NCBI GenBank assembly: GCA_036524675.1
Contig: DATDBU010000048.1
Coordinates: 1 to 64,000, forward strand
Source: DATDAW01 sp036524675
GTDB taxonomy: Bacteria > Verrucomicrobiota > Verrucomicrobiia > Chthoniobacterales > DASVRZ01
DNA length: 64,000 bases
Reading direction: 5' to 3'
In this document: in pieces, positions 33,903-44,500 of the stretch
Position numbering within the stretch: position 1 is the stretch's first letter
Layout: every line of letters begins with the position of its first letter
Notes under the pieces: model-generated
What the model was told of the DNA's origin: nothing
What the model saw: the letters and a program-made list of their open reading frames with translations, nothing else
The model's database searches: none
Program-made: the position numbers and the translations under genes

Positions 33903-36900
33903 CTACTTTGTCTCGGCAAGCAGGGAGAAATCGGTCGAGACAGTGTCGTTGTTAGCGTTGAATGCGAGGTAGAGCGCAGGGAGATAGTGTCCCGTCTCAT
34001 CGAGCGCCTCTGCGTCCACCGCGCGCAGCCGGGCGAGGTCAAGCGTCTCAAGGAGCACCCGTTGCAAATCGCCGACAGTCCACGCCTTGTCGGGCGCGGG
34101 CGGAACGGCCAGGAGGACGGATTGCGGCGCGAAGCTGTCCGGCGGGTTGAATTGGAAAGCGACTCCGGTGGTTTCCTTCGCATTTGGGATGATCTCCACC
34201 CACTCGTCGATTAGCAGCCCGGCCAACGGCTGCTGCGGATCGACCGCACCGGAGGCCTGCATGATTAGTGACAACCGACCACCGCCGATCTGTTGGCCGG
34301 CTTTGAGCGGCAAGCCGACCCAGCGATCGGGCGGTTGACCGGGTTGATCTGGCTTGTGAGGGAGCTGCCCGATGGTGAGCTTTAGACTCTCGCCTGTGTT
34401 CAACGCTTCGGCGTAACGCAAAGATGCCGCGAGCCTCGCTATACCTTCGCGGACACGGGAACTGCGCTGGAACCAGGTGACGACGGCGAGTGGATCGTTG
34501 TCCTGAACCTTGGTGCTGTCAGCAAATGCCTTGGCCAACTCATCGGTGTTGCCGGCGGCAAAGCGCGGCAGAACGACGAATGCTTTTCCAAAGACTGCCC
34601 GCAGTCGTTCGACTTGGCGATCGCGTTTCTCGTCCGGCGTCCCTGCGGGACCGAGCGCTGACAGCGCTGTCAGTTGTTCGATTCGCTGCGACGCCTCTTT
34701 CGCAATCGATCCGGCCTGTGTGAGCAGGACATCGCGTTCGACCGGCGTGTCGCCGGTGGCCGAAAGCGGGATCGCACTGGCGATACCGAAGCCAGCGAGT
34801 TGCAGCATCGTGGTGCGCAACGATTCCAGGCTCGCGGTCGCGGGCGCATTGAGCAACCCTTGAAAGTTCTGCTGCGCCTGGCGCAACGCCTGTTCCGCAC
34901 GATTGGCACGCGCCTCGAGCTCCGCGAGGTCCACTCCGCTGGCTTGCGTGCGCTCGGGCAGGTTCAAGTCGACGGCATCCAGCGCCTTCGCGCTTGTGAT
35001 CAGCCTCCGCGCCACCCGCAGCATCTCCGCGAATTCGCTGTAGCTCAAATCGTTCGGACCCCAGCCCGTCTGCCGACCCGGATTGATACGCAATGTAGCG
35101 CCGGCCGGAAAGCCGGCCGGCTTACGCGTGATCGCGTAAAGAATACGTCCTTCGATCTCGGAGCGTTGCGACGGGCTACCGCCCTCGACGGCATAAATGA
35201 AATCGAGCGGAGCGAGGCCAAGCTCGCTCAACGCGATCTCCTTTGGCGCGGCCGCCTGGCCCGGCGGAGCATCCAGTTGTTCGACGACGCAACGCACGAT
35301 CGCAGGAGGAACGAGCAGCCTTGCAGCGAACGCGTTCAGGTGCGGCTCCGCGCTGGCGCGCGGGGATTGCGCGGGATCAATCCAGCCGGGCGTTGGTGCC
35401 GGGTTACCGCCGGCGAGCGTCACGACGCGGTGCGTCAACGCCACGCCGCTGCGTGGCGTGCGGACGACTTCAAGCTCGGGCGGCGGCGCTTCGCCACGCG
35501 CAATAGCGTCGAGCGTACTCGCGGTTCGCACCGTGTTTCCGCGCACCGCTTGATAGACGCTTTCAGCCACAACGGCGTCGCTGACGGCATCGACTGCATC
35601 ATCCAAAGCATTCAACTCGTTTCTCAGCGTCGTCCGCTCAGTAGTTGCCGGAGGGGGGTTAAGGGCGGTGAGAAAATCGGCGGAGGCGTCAGGGTCGTCT
35701 TTCACCTCGCTCCACTTGCGCCGCAACTCCAGCCCGTCCACGACATTGTTCGCAGCGATTGCTTCGACCGGCTCATTGGTGTTCTCCAGCTTCCCGCCAA
35801 GCGGCGCGACTTTGCGGAAGCTGGCGATGAGGCGATCCAGTTTCAGCTCGTGCAGACGCCGCTCGAAGCGATAGCCGAGCAATGCGCCGAGCGGCTGGCC
35901 CTGCCGCACGCCGTCGAGCAGATAATTGGCAAGCCGGACGCGCTCGGAAGAAAGATCGATCGCGAGCAGGTCCCTTACTTCCGGCGTCGAATGCGTGAGA
36001 TGTCCATTCCGCAGCAGTGCGACTGTCTCCGCCTGCGTGAGCGACGGCGTGTGGACAAAACCCGGATCGTCTGGCGTTTGAAAAATCGGCGCTTGCTCGC
36101 CGGCTGGCGCAGCTACCTCGGTTCGCGCCGGGGCTGGCTTGAGGCTTTCCACCCAGCCATAGCCACCGAAATAAACACCGGTCACAGCCGTCTTGCGCAT
36201 CGTGTCCAGGCGCTTGGCAGCGAATGAAGTAATCCACGCGTCGAGCCGGTGCGCGCACAGGTCGAGAGTGCCCGCGAGCAAGCGCTGGAGCCGCGCGCTG
36301 CTTACCGTTTTGAGATACGCGAGGCTGCGACGGAAATCATTGATTGGAGCCACGTTCGGGTCCGTGAACGTCGTGAGCTTCAGCAGAAATTCACCGAGCG
36401 TCTGCTCGCCGGTGACGTTTGGAACTTTCTGCTTGAACTGCCAGCTCCAGGTCGGCGCCGGCCGTTCAACCGCGGCCCTCCCATGCGCTTCGGAAATCGC
36501 CTGATCCAGCTGCGCCAAAGTCGCGATCAAATCATTCACACGGCCATGTGCCGCGGACGCGCTGGCCTGTAGCCGGTCGCGTTGCTGGTTCAGCTGCAGA
36601 AGACGTCTATTCCAAGCGATCCATTCGGGGTTGGGCCGCGGCCTGGGCACTTCGATGATACGTTCTGGCTCATTCTGCTGATGCTCCAAAATTTGGGCGT
36701 CGATATCTTCTACGGCTTGATCGGCCGCTGCCGCTGCAGCCTCGAGTGCTGGACGTTGGGCTTGAAGGGCTGTCCTGCGGGTAATTAATTCCGCCTCCTC
36801 TTCTGCGGCCGACGCAATGTCGATCAGCTCCAGGTCTTTGAAGAGAAGAGGCTGTGGTGTGCCGTTGTTAAACAGGATGCGCGAGGCGGCATTCGCGTAT

Positions 36901-38702
36901 TCGAGCAGCATCGAATGCCGTAGAAGGGCGTGGAGCAGACTAACCGGCGGCGTGGTCTCGGTGAGAAGCGCGCCGAGGCTCGGTGCCGTCAGCAGCGGAT
37001 CGATGTAATTCGTAGTGATCCGTGCTGTCTCGGAAAGTTCGCCGGGTTGCACCAGCGGCGCAGTCACGGGGTAAAACTCATCCAGGTAGGCAGCGCGCGC
37101 GAGCCGCGGTTTCCATCTCACGTCGAGCGTTCTAAGGATCGCCCCAGTCAATGCCTCCTGGTTGCGCCACCATCCCGTGCCATCCATGTCGGCCGAGAGC
37201 AACCACCAGAAATGCTGCAGGTAATGCCGCCCCATGACATTCCGCATGAGGTAGCTTGAGGAAAGGCCGTCGCTGCCCATGACCTCAGCGAGATCCGAAT
37301 CAGGATCGCCGCTGCGCCCCACGCGTGGGACTCCGGCGAGATTCCTGCGCCACGCCCTGTCGCGCAACCGCACAAGCACATCCTTGAGAGAAAGATCGCG
37401 CGCGTGCTGCGCTTCCTGGCCCGTCTTCGGCGACCAATTGTCGAGCGAGGTGACGGGCAGGACGCCGTACGGCTGTTTACCGATGCGTAGTGTGGGGAGA
37501 GGGCCGGCGGCTCGCACGTAGTTGATGAAATGCGCGCGTACCCAGCCCAGGTCGTCCTCGGTGAGGTTGTTCTCTTCCCGGCCGAACATGTTCGACAGGA
37601 AGTAACCACAGGTCGCGGCCCAGAGCGCGATGTTCATCTGCCGTGCATCAAGTTGATCCTTCGCGGTGTTGTTCAACAGGTTGGCAAGGGGCTTGGTGCC
37701 ATCCTGCGACAATCCCAAGGCGCGAGTCAGCGTGTCGCCATTCGATCCGTCGCCCGCCTTGAAGACGTTCGTCGCCTGCTCAGCCAGATAGCTTTCCATC
37801 TGGCCGACGTCGCGAGAGCTGAAACCGGAGGGAGCGTCCGGTGTGTTGTTCGACGGCGTGCCTTGCAGGAGGAATGCAAGGCCGTCGGTGTAATGGTGCG
37901 CATCCAGCAATTCTTCAATGCGCTTCGCAGAATCGACGGCACTGAGCGACGCTTTCACGCCAAGGACCAGCAGCGTGTCCAACCCTGCCAGGGCGACGTC
38001 TTGTGTCAGCTTGATGCGGACGCCCATGCCAATGGCTTCGGCAGCGTCGAAATCGACCATCCATTTCATCCCCGGATCGATCGCCAGTTGCTCGACCGTG
38101 GCAGCGACTGTTGCCTTCGGATCGGGGCCGGCTGGCAAAGGATCAGGAATGTTTTTGCCAGTGACACTGGCGACCAACGCGCCCCGCGAATACGCGATAG
38201 CTACCCAGCGATCGGGAAGCGCCCGAGCTAGCGGCGCGCGCGACCAACTCTCGGCTCTGCTCGCGGTCGTTGGAAACTGGATCGGCTTCGGCAAAGGCTG
38301 ATCGGCGGGTACCGGCGCCGTTGGACGATCCTGGGGATTTAGCGGCCTGAGAGCGCGCGCAATCCATGTCGCTCGTTGCGGATCGAAGCGATCAGCCAAC
38401 TGCCGCCACGCCCGTTTCCGGGCTTCTTCATCATTGCCCGCGCGCCAGTGTTGCTCCCAATAGTGTTGGCCCCAGGCTTTCTCCTGCTCGGTCAGCTCAG
38501 GCTCATGCGAATCGAGATGGACCTGATCCGGATAAACCCGTACACGGAGCTCGAACGAACCATCGGGCTGCAGAAAGAAGCGCGTCTCAAGGCGCACAGG
38601 GAAAAGCGCCAGTGGCCGGTCGCCCGCGACAAGTTGTGCGGCCATCTCCGGAGGTACCGGATCCGGCAACTTCGGTGGGGGTACGAGCCAATGGTCAGGC
38701 AT
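33903..38702 (-). CDS. Giant-cluster protein D: 1599-residue protein of unknown function
   Basis: The largest protein of the window, soluble, with no signal peptide. The N-terminus reads PLALFPVRLETRFFLQPDGS then VRVYPDQVHLDSHEPELTEQ. Around residues 640-760 lie two coiled-coil stretches (ITRRTALQAQRPALEAAAAA; LLQLNQQRDRLQASASAAHG). The remainder mixes beta segments with long helices; a late helical stretch (RANRAEQALRQAQQNF) is another coiled coil. No nuclease, ATPase, protease or pore motif is visible. It starts 10 bases after the 932-residue gene. A scaffold or large structural role is possible, but this is inference. Confidence 0.82.
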   Translation of the reverse strand: MPDHWLVPPPKLPDPVPPEMAAQLVAGDRPLALFPVRLETRFFLQPDGSFELRVRVYPDQVHLDSHEPELTEQEKAWGQHYWEQHWRAGNDEEARKRAWRQLADRFDPQRATWIARALRPLNPQDRPTAPVPADQPLPKPIQFPTTASRAESWSRAPLARALPDRWVAIAYSRGALVASVTGKNIPDPLPAGPDPKATVAATVEQLAIDPGMKWMVDFDAAEAIGMGVRIKLTQDVALAGLDTLLVLGVKASLSAVDSAKRIEELLDAHHYTDGLAFLLQGTPSNNTPDAPSGFSSRDVGQMESYLAEQATNVFKAGDGSNGDTLTRALGLSQDGTKPLANLLNNTAKDQLDARQMNIALWAATCGYFLSNMFGREENNLTEDDLGWVRAHFINYVRAAGPLPTLRIGKQPYGVLPVTSLDNWSPKTGQEAQHARDLSLKDVLVRLRDRAWRRNLAGVPRVGRSGDPDSDLAEVMGSDGLSSSYLMRNVMGRHYLQHFWWLLSADMDGTGWWRNQEALTGAILRTLDVRWKPRLARAAYLDEFYPVTAPLVQPGELSETARITTNYIDPLLTAPSLGALLTETTPPVSLLHALLRHSMLLEYANAASRILFNNGTPQPLLFKDLELIDIASAAEEEAELITRRTALQAQRPALEAAAAAADQAVEDIDAQILEHQQNEPERIIEVPRPRPNPEWIAWNRRLLQLNQQRDRLQASASAAHGRVNDLIATLAQLDQAISEAHGRAAVERPAPTWSWQFKQKVPNVTGEQTLGEFLLKLTTFTDPNVAPINDFRRSLAYLKTVSSARLQRLLAGTLDLCAHRLDAWITSFAAKRLDTMRKTAVTGVYFGGYGWVESLKPAPARTEVAAPAGEQAPIFQTPDDPGFVHTPSLTQAETVALLRNGHLTHSTPEVRDLLAIDLSSERVRLANYLLDGVRQGQPLGALLGYRFERRLHELKLDRLIASFRKVAPLGGKLENTNEPVEAIAANNVVDGLELRRKWSEVKDDPDASADFLTALNPPPATTERTTLRNELNALDDAVDAVSDAVVAESVYQAVRGNTVRTASTLDAIARGEAPPPELEVVRTPRSGVALTHRVVTLAGGNPAPTPGWIDPAQSPRASAEPHLNAFAARLLVPPAIVRCVVEQLDAPPGQAAAPKEIALSELGLAPLDFIYAVEGGSPSQRSEIEGRILYAITRKPAGFPAGATLRINPGRQTGWGPNDLSYSEFAEMLRVARRLITSAKALDAVDLNLPERTQASGVDLAELEARANRAEQALRQAQQNFQGLLNAPATASLESLRTTMLQLAGFGIASAIPLSATGDTPVERDVLLTQAGSIAKEASQRIEQLTALSALGPAGTPDEKRDRQVERLRAVFGKAFVVLPRFAAGNTDELAKAFADSTKVQDNDPLAVVTWFQRSSRVREGIARLAASLRYAEALNTGESLKLTIGQLPHKPDQPGQPPDRWVGLPLKAGQQIGGGRLSLIMQASGAVDPQQPLAGLLIDEWVEIIPNAKETTGVAFQFNPPDSFAPQSVLLAVPPAPDKAWTVGDLQRVLLETLDLARLRAVDAEALDETGHYLPALYLAFNANNDTVSTDFSLLAETK

Positions 38703-38712
38703 AAGCGCGGTC

Positions 38713-41511
38713 CTAGGGGATCATCTGCGTCGCGTGGATGGCGATGCGCACAGGCTGCTGGCGGGTGATGATCGCCATGTGAGCTGAGTTTTTGCGCCAC
38801 TCCACAGGCGGCTTAATCGGGAGCGATGGTGGCGGCGGCAGGGCCACAGACACGTGTGTCCGCGCGCCGAAATCCTTGGGCTTGTCGAAGCCAAAGCGCG
38901 GCTCGGTCGGCTGTTCCTGGATGATGAAGAACCAGCCGGCATCTTTCGTCGCCTCTTGGGAAGTCAGAGCGAACCCGACGAAGGTGACGTCGGGTTGTAG
39001 GGTACCGCGGAAGATTGGATACTTTTCCTCCGGACCCGGCTCGCGGGGATCTCCCGTGGCCTTTGCTGCGTAAATCACTGCGTTCGGATACCGGCTCAGC
39101 AGATCGCCGCGAATCAACAGCACAAGGTTCTCGTCAGGGCCGGGCCCGAGCAGATTCCCGCCCAGCGGATTTGCGCCCCATTGGTCAATCGGTTCGATAT
39201 CCGGCTGCGCACCTTCCCAGAATTGCCGGAAATAAGTGCCCCGTTGATCGGTCGGAAAACCGCGCCACAGCAGCTCGCGGCCCATCTCCGCATTTAGTCC
39301 GGTCATGAACGCCTCGACGAACTTCGCATTGGTTTCGAGCAGGGTGACCGTATTGGGCGGCACGTGCCCGAGACCTGGCAGCAGCAGCTCCTGCGAAAGG
39401 TCACGCAACACTTCATACATGGGCTGTGGAAATTCGGGCGCGGCGAGAATGGGGCGCAGCAAATCCGCGCTGGATGCGAGCGCGGCCGGCGCGCCTTTTG
39501 GGGAGCCGGAAGGCACCGTCCGATTGATTGTGGCCCGCACGCGCACCGCGACGGTCACAGCCGGATCGAGACGATTAAGCACTGAAATCTTGAGCAACGG
39601 CAGCTGCAGCGCAGGCCCGGCCGTGTCGTGAACCGCGAGGCGATTGATCCTCGCTTGTTGTTTCGCCGCCGCCTGGCGAAAATTTCTGGCCACCACATTG
39701 TCCACATCCACAAGTGGTTGCGACCTTCGCGGGGGCATCGGCTCACCCTCCGGAATGATTCTAAAGTCCTTCGCAGGCGGCGCATGATCATCAGCGTTCA
39801 GGACTCTTCGTTCGGTTGCGTTTTCGGAACGAACGACCTGCGTCAACTGCGGCACGGCCAGGGAGACACGATTCAGCGTGATCGCACCGCCGGTCCCTAG
39901 AGTAAACCGATCATTGGACCGGTTCAGTGTAGTGATGAAGCTGCCGTCAATGCGGAAACCGCCCGGGATTCCCTGTACGACCACGCGGCGGCTGACGGGG
40001 CCACGCGGACGGGTCAGGCGCCGCGTCGCCGAGGAGACCGCTGCCGTGGGCACGATCGCATTGGCGATGCGTTGGTGAAGCGAAAGCATCTGCGCTGTCG
40101 CGCCGTCGACTGCCGGGTCCGCCCAGGCGATGCGCGCCTGTGCCGGCGCGGCCACTTGAAGCAATGCGCCGTCGCTCAGGCGCTTGAAATGTTTGACGTG
40201 CAGAACGGTGTTGATCGTGAGGCTGAGCTGTTCCTGCCGCAGCCTCTGATTGGCACGCTCGATCTCGCCCATCTGCTCCCACGCGGACGCCATCAGTTCT
40301 TCCTGCTGACTTTGCACAACTCGCGTGCCGAGTGCTGCAACCACGCGTTGGCGCGGATCGAGATTGACCTCATCGACCCAGCGGAGCGGCGAGGCGATGT
40401 GGTCCACTTGGGTGACGCCCGCAAGCACGCTCCCATAAATCGGCGGCGCCACCAGCGGTGTCGCCTGCTTCGCCGCGGTGTTAAGCAGCTTCTTGAGCTC
40501 TTGTTGGAAGGCGTTGCGTTGGGCGTCAGGCCAAGGCGTTTGCGCCGCCTTCGGCACGCGCAATGCGCCTTCCAGCTCGAGGATTTTGGTCGGAGGCGGG
40601 CTGGCCGGCAGTTTGAACCCAGGCGTGCTAACGTCCATCGGCCGCTTGCCGACTTGAGACGGCACCTCTCGCGCTTCAAGCAGTTCCGCCAGCGATTCAA
40701 AATCGCCCGCCGGGCCGGTGCGAAATTCCCAGTGGTAGAAGACGGGCAGTGTGACTTGCGCCGAGTCCTGCCGCCACGCGGGGGAGAGGCCGTCTTTCGG
40801 TTGGGGCGGTTGAGGCGGCGTTTCCGTCATTGGGATCGGCTCATTCAATCCTACCTTTCGTCCGATCTCGAACGCCGGGACGACGCACGACAGGTAGTCC
40901 GTATCCGGCTGGAGCAGGCGCGGACAAAGCAGCCGCGAGACAGACAGCTCCGGCCTCGTCGCCAGAATTTGGGTCAGCTCCGCAACTGTCGCGGCTTCGG
41001 CGGCCGAAATCTGAGCATGCGCCCACGCCCATGATTCGGCCAGATCCGGCAGTTCATCACCGGGCTTTGCTGGCGTGCCGATCTCAAGGATCGGCAGCGG
41101 CACCGCACGGTCCGAGCGCAATGACACGCCCGGCTGCTTTTTGACGACGATCAGGCAAAGCCACGGCCGCAGTTTTCCACTGGGGTCCGCTTTTGCTGGC
41201 GTGAAAAGCCACGGCAGATCGGGCCGGTCAAATTCGATCCCGGCGAGAAAGTTCGATTCGAAGGTCGTGTTTCCCGGCTTTGGTTCGGTGCGGACGATCT
41301 GCTGCCGATCCAGGCCGGTTACCTCGCCGGGACCGAGCAGACCGACGGTAACGTTGACGTCCTTTGCGTTATTGACCCGCAGTTTGACGGGCACCGAGAC
41401 GCGGCCCGCCTGCGTCGGGGACAGCGTGTCGGCATTTTGGATCGCCCCCGCCGCACCCTGGCGCACCCACGGCAGAAAGATCGAGCTGGCGTTGGGAATC
41501 GTGTCAGGCAT
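38713..41511 (-). CDS. Giant-cluster protein C: 932-residue protein of unknown function
   Basis: A soluble protein beginning MPDTIPNASSIFLPWVRQGA. The N-terminal 120 residues are beta-rich (VPVKLRVNNAKDVNVTVGLL). A conserved-looking block near residue 740 reads AFMTGLNAEMGRELLWRGFP then TDQRGTYFRQFWE. The C-terminal part has PDVTFVGFALTSQEATKDAG and GWFFIIQEQPTEPRFGFD. I do not recognise a known family with function. It follows the 1182-residue gene by 13 bases and precedes the 1599-residue gene by 10, so it is cotranscribed with them. Confidence 0.82.
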   Translation of the reverse strand: MPDTIPNASSIFLPWVRQGAAGAIQNADTLSPTQAGRVSVPVKLRVNNAKDVNVTVGLLGPGEVTGLDRQQIVRTEPKPGNTTFESNFLAGIEFDRPDLPWLFTPAKADPSGKLRPWLCLIVVKKQPGVSLRSDRAVPLPILEIGTPAKPGDELPDLAESWAWAHAQISAAEAATVAELTQILATRPELSVSRLLCPRLLQPDTDYLSCVVPAFEIGRKVGLNEPIPMTETPPQPPQPKDGLSPAWRQDSAQVTLPVFYHWEFRTGPAGDFESLAELLEAREVPSQVGKRPMDVSTPGFKLPASPPPTKILELEGALRVPKAAQTPWPDAQRNAFQQELKKLLNTAAKQATPLVAPPIYGSVLAGVTQVDHIASPLRWVDEVNLDPRQRVVAALGTRVVQSQQEELMASAWEQMGEIERANQRLRQEQLSLTINTVLHVKHFKRLSDGALLQVAAPAQARIAWADPAVDGATAQMLSLHQRIANAIVPTAAVSSATRRLTRPRGPVSRRVVVQGIPGGFRIDGSFITTLNRSNDRFTLGTGGAITLNRVSLAVPQLTQVVRSENATERRVLNADDHAPPAKDFRIIPEGEPMPPRRSQPLVDVDNVVARNFRQAAAKQQARINRLAVHDTAGPALQLPLLKISVLNRLDPAVTVAVRVRATINRTVPSGSPKGAPAALASSADLLRPILAAPEFPQPMYEVLRDLSQELLLPGLGHVPPNTVTLLETNAKFVEAFMTGLNAEMGRELLWRGFPTDQRGTYFRQFWEGAQPDIEPIDQWGANPLGGNLLGPGPDENLVLLIRGDLLSRYPNAVIYAAKATGDPREPGPEEKYPIFRGTLQPDVTFVGFALTSQEATKDAGWFFIIQEQPTEPRFGFDKPKDFGARTHVSVALPPPPSLPIKPPVEWRKNSAHMAIITRQQPVRIAIHATQMIP

Positions 41512-41524
41512 GGCGTGTCGTTGT

Positions 41525-44500
41525 TCAGCGGACCAATTCGTAAGCCCGGACGACCTGCCGCTTCGCCGCCTCGGCCGGGTTTTGCTGTTTCAGCTTTCGA
41601 AGGATTTCCTGGGCGTCGATCCAGGTCATCGGCTTCCCAGCTTCGACTCCGGGTGCCGTCTGCGGCGACAGGTCTTCGGTCGAAGCGATTGCATAGCGCG
41701 GCTTGGACACGGCGACTTCCGGTGTGCGCGCACGGTTTTGGAATTTCGCGGTGCCCGTCCGCTGCACCGCGCTCCGCGCAGCCGCGCCGAACCGCGCATG
41801 CAGGAACAGTTGGTCCCGGTTAAGCTTGAAGCCGGGTTTCGGCGGGCTGGGCGCTGGCGCTTGCTTATCGACAATGATTGTCTCGTATTCGAGCACTGTA
41901 TTGACCCGCTCCGAGTTATTGAACGCGAAGCCGTCGATGCCCACCATCAACCCCGCGTCCATCGTGTCGAATGACGGACTGGCGATGCTCTCATCGTCCG
42001 TCATTTCGAAGAACTGAGCGGATGCGAAAAAGTCCGTTAGCGGTGTCGGTGTCTGCGCCACGCCACCTACAGTAATGCTGGTGATGCTGAAGCGTCGCGC
42101 GCCACTCGGCGGGCTGCTGCCGAACTTGTCAATATCCCGCGAGAGGTTCAATGGCACGATCGTCTGTTTGACGCCGAACTTTCCGAGCGGATGAATCCTC
42201 ACTTCGTTCGGCACAGGCAGCTCGCGCACGGTCGCCACTCTCCGCTGGCCGACCGGGAGCGCTTCCTGCCAGTTGCGTCGGTCGCCAAGCGCCGCAACCA
42301 GCTCGCCGAGAACATCGACTGCGGGCAGTGGCGGTGGCGGGGCGCCTTCCACGAGTGTCTTATCGAAGCTGACCGAAACGTCCCACCACAAAACTTCGAA
42401 GGTCGCCTTGCCCCTTGCGCGTAGCGGCCGCGGGCCTTCCAACGCACCTTCTACGGCGACTTTAAAAAGATTCCTCGAGCCGCGTTTGAGCTGCACCGAG
42501 GCGTGGAACTCGGCCAGGAAATGAAAGGGACTGAGCTGGATCAGCACGTCGAAGCCGATGTCGCCTTCGATACTGAAGCCATGCGCGGCGGCGTAGAGAT
42601 TCGCCCGCGCGCCGAACTGCACCGTGTTCGAGGTGACGGCGAAATAGGCGGCGCAAGTGATCCGCGGGTTGTCACCCGCGCTGAGGTTGATCGCGAGCCG
42701 GTCGAGCCGCGGGAAATTTGCGGGCGGATTGAAGGCGTGGTGCAATCCGCCGATCGCGAGTGCGAAGCTTGGCGCCCCCTTCCACCTTAACCGCATCGCC
42801 ATTCCGCCAGTGAGCACGAACTTCTTCAGCAAGCGCGACTCGTAGAGCACCGCATCGAGCGATGCCGTGCCCTGGTCGAAGTCGATAATCCCGACCGCGT
42901 CCATCTTGATCCGCAGCAGGTCGTTCTCTTTCTTCGGAAGGATTGCCTCGACCTGCCCCATGACGAGCAGGCGCAGCCGCTCGCCGATCTCGAGCACGAT
43001 CCCGAGCTGCATCGTGACGAGCGTCGGCGTGGCCCATTCGATCTCGACCATTGGGCCGAACAGATGGTGTCCCGGCGCGATGGGGAAGATCTTGTTGAGC
43101 CCACTGAGCAATTGCAGCGCGTCGCGGACCGGGTTCGCGGGAAAAAGGACTGCGTCGAGAGTGTGGTTTTTCACCCCCACGCATAGGACCTCCTCGTTGA
43201 ACGTGCGATTGATCGCCAGCATTCCGCCGAGACCGGTCAGTTTGAAACCGAGACCCAGTTGAATGGGCTTGAAGCCTTCAGCTGTAATGATGACGAGCAG
43301 CGAAAAGCCTTTGGTGCCATCGGGCAGCCGTGTGGCGATGATGCCGAGCGCGCTCACCGAGAGCCCGCCTTCGAGGCTCAACTGCACCGCACCCGCGTAA
43401 ACACCGCGCTGCTGATCGAGAAAAAGGAAACCGCCGCCCGTGACAGCGCTCGATTCGATGGAAATGGCGACACCACGCGGCAACGCTGGCCCGAGCGACA
43501 GATCGGCGAGGCCGAGGTTGCCGATCCCTTTTTCGGGGAACGCCAGTTTCAGCTCGAAGCCGAGCCGGTCGATGCTGATGTAGGCGGGACCGAGCCGAAG
43601 GATCAGCGAGGCGCTCGCCTCGGCAACGACATCCGACGTATCGGGAGTGGTATCGTTCGCGGCGAGCTTGAGCTGCAGCGAGTGCAGCTCGAGGGGACCG
43701 AGCGCCACTCCGACCGGGATCGAAACGCTGAAGCCCTTTCCGATGGCGCCGGCGATCTGAGGTGGCTTGCCATTCGGCGGCGCAGCTCGCGTCAAGCCGA
43801 GCGCCCGCGTCGATCTTCCGGAAAGGAACGGCACGTTCCCCTCGGTGAACAGGCCGCGCTTTGTGCTGGCTCCGAGGCCGAAGTTGAACGGAAACCGCAA
43901 TCCTCCGGCCGGCAGCAGCGACGCCAGAAAGCCGTCGTTGTCCTTGGTCGCAATAACCACCGCGCAGTCGTTGAGGGACAACTTGATCTCAGCTTCGGTC
44001 GCGTCGAGGTCGATCTCGTTAGCGCTAACCGTCGCGACCAGCTCAACGGTGCCGACTTCGAAATGTGTGTCACTGTCCGACGGCAATACGAAGGAGCGAT
44101 TGGTTTGATCGGGGATCGACTGAAGCGCGACGCTCGCGCGGACGTCCGGCGGTCCGCCCAGCGGCCCGCGGATCGTGAAAACCTTCTCCCCAAAGAAGGT
44201 CATATCCACTACGGACGGCGAGCTGACCTCGAGGAGCGCTTTCCACCGCTTGCTCAGCGGAGCGTCCAATGCGCCGCTGCCGCCCAGCGTGAGAAACAGC
44301 CCTGGTCCACCCTGCGGTGTGCTCAGAAAGTAAAGCGAGGTGTTGATCCGCTTTTCGATGGTCTGGCCATTTGCGTCGCGTTCGGTGGTAAAAAACACGG
44401 AGCTGAGCATGCGCCGCGAGATCGCGTCCCCTTGCGGCGTGCCGGATTCGGGCGCGGGATCCCAGCCGTAGAGCGAGCGATTGTTTGGCTTAAAGGCAAA

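Noticed and set aside
34674..36227. Long plus-strand open frame of 517 codons inside the giant block
   Set aside because: It is antisense to the 1599-residue gene and rich in Arg with no recognisable domain; a product of high GC at codon position 3 on the other strand.
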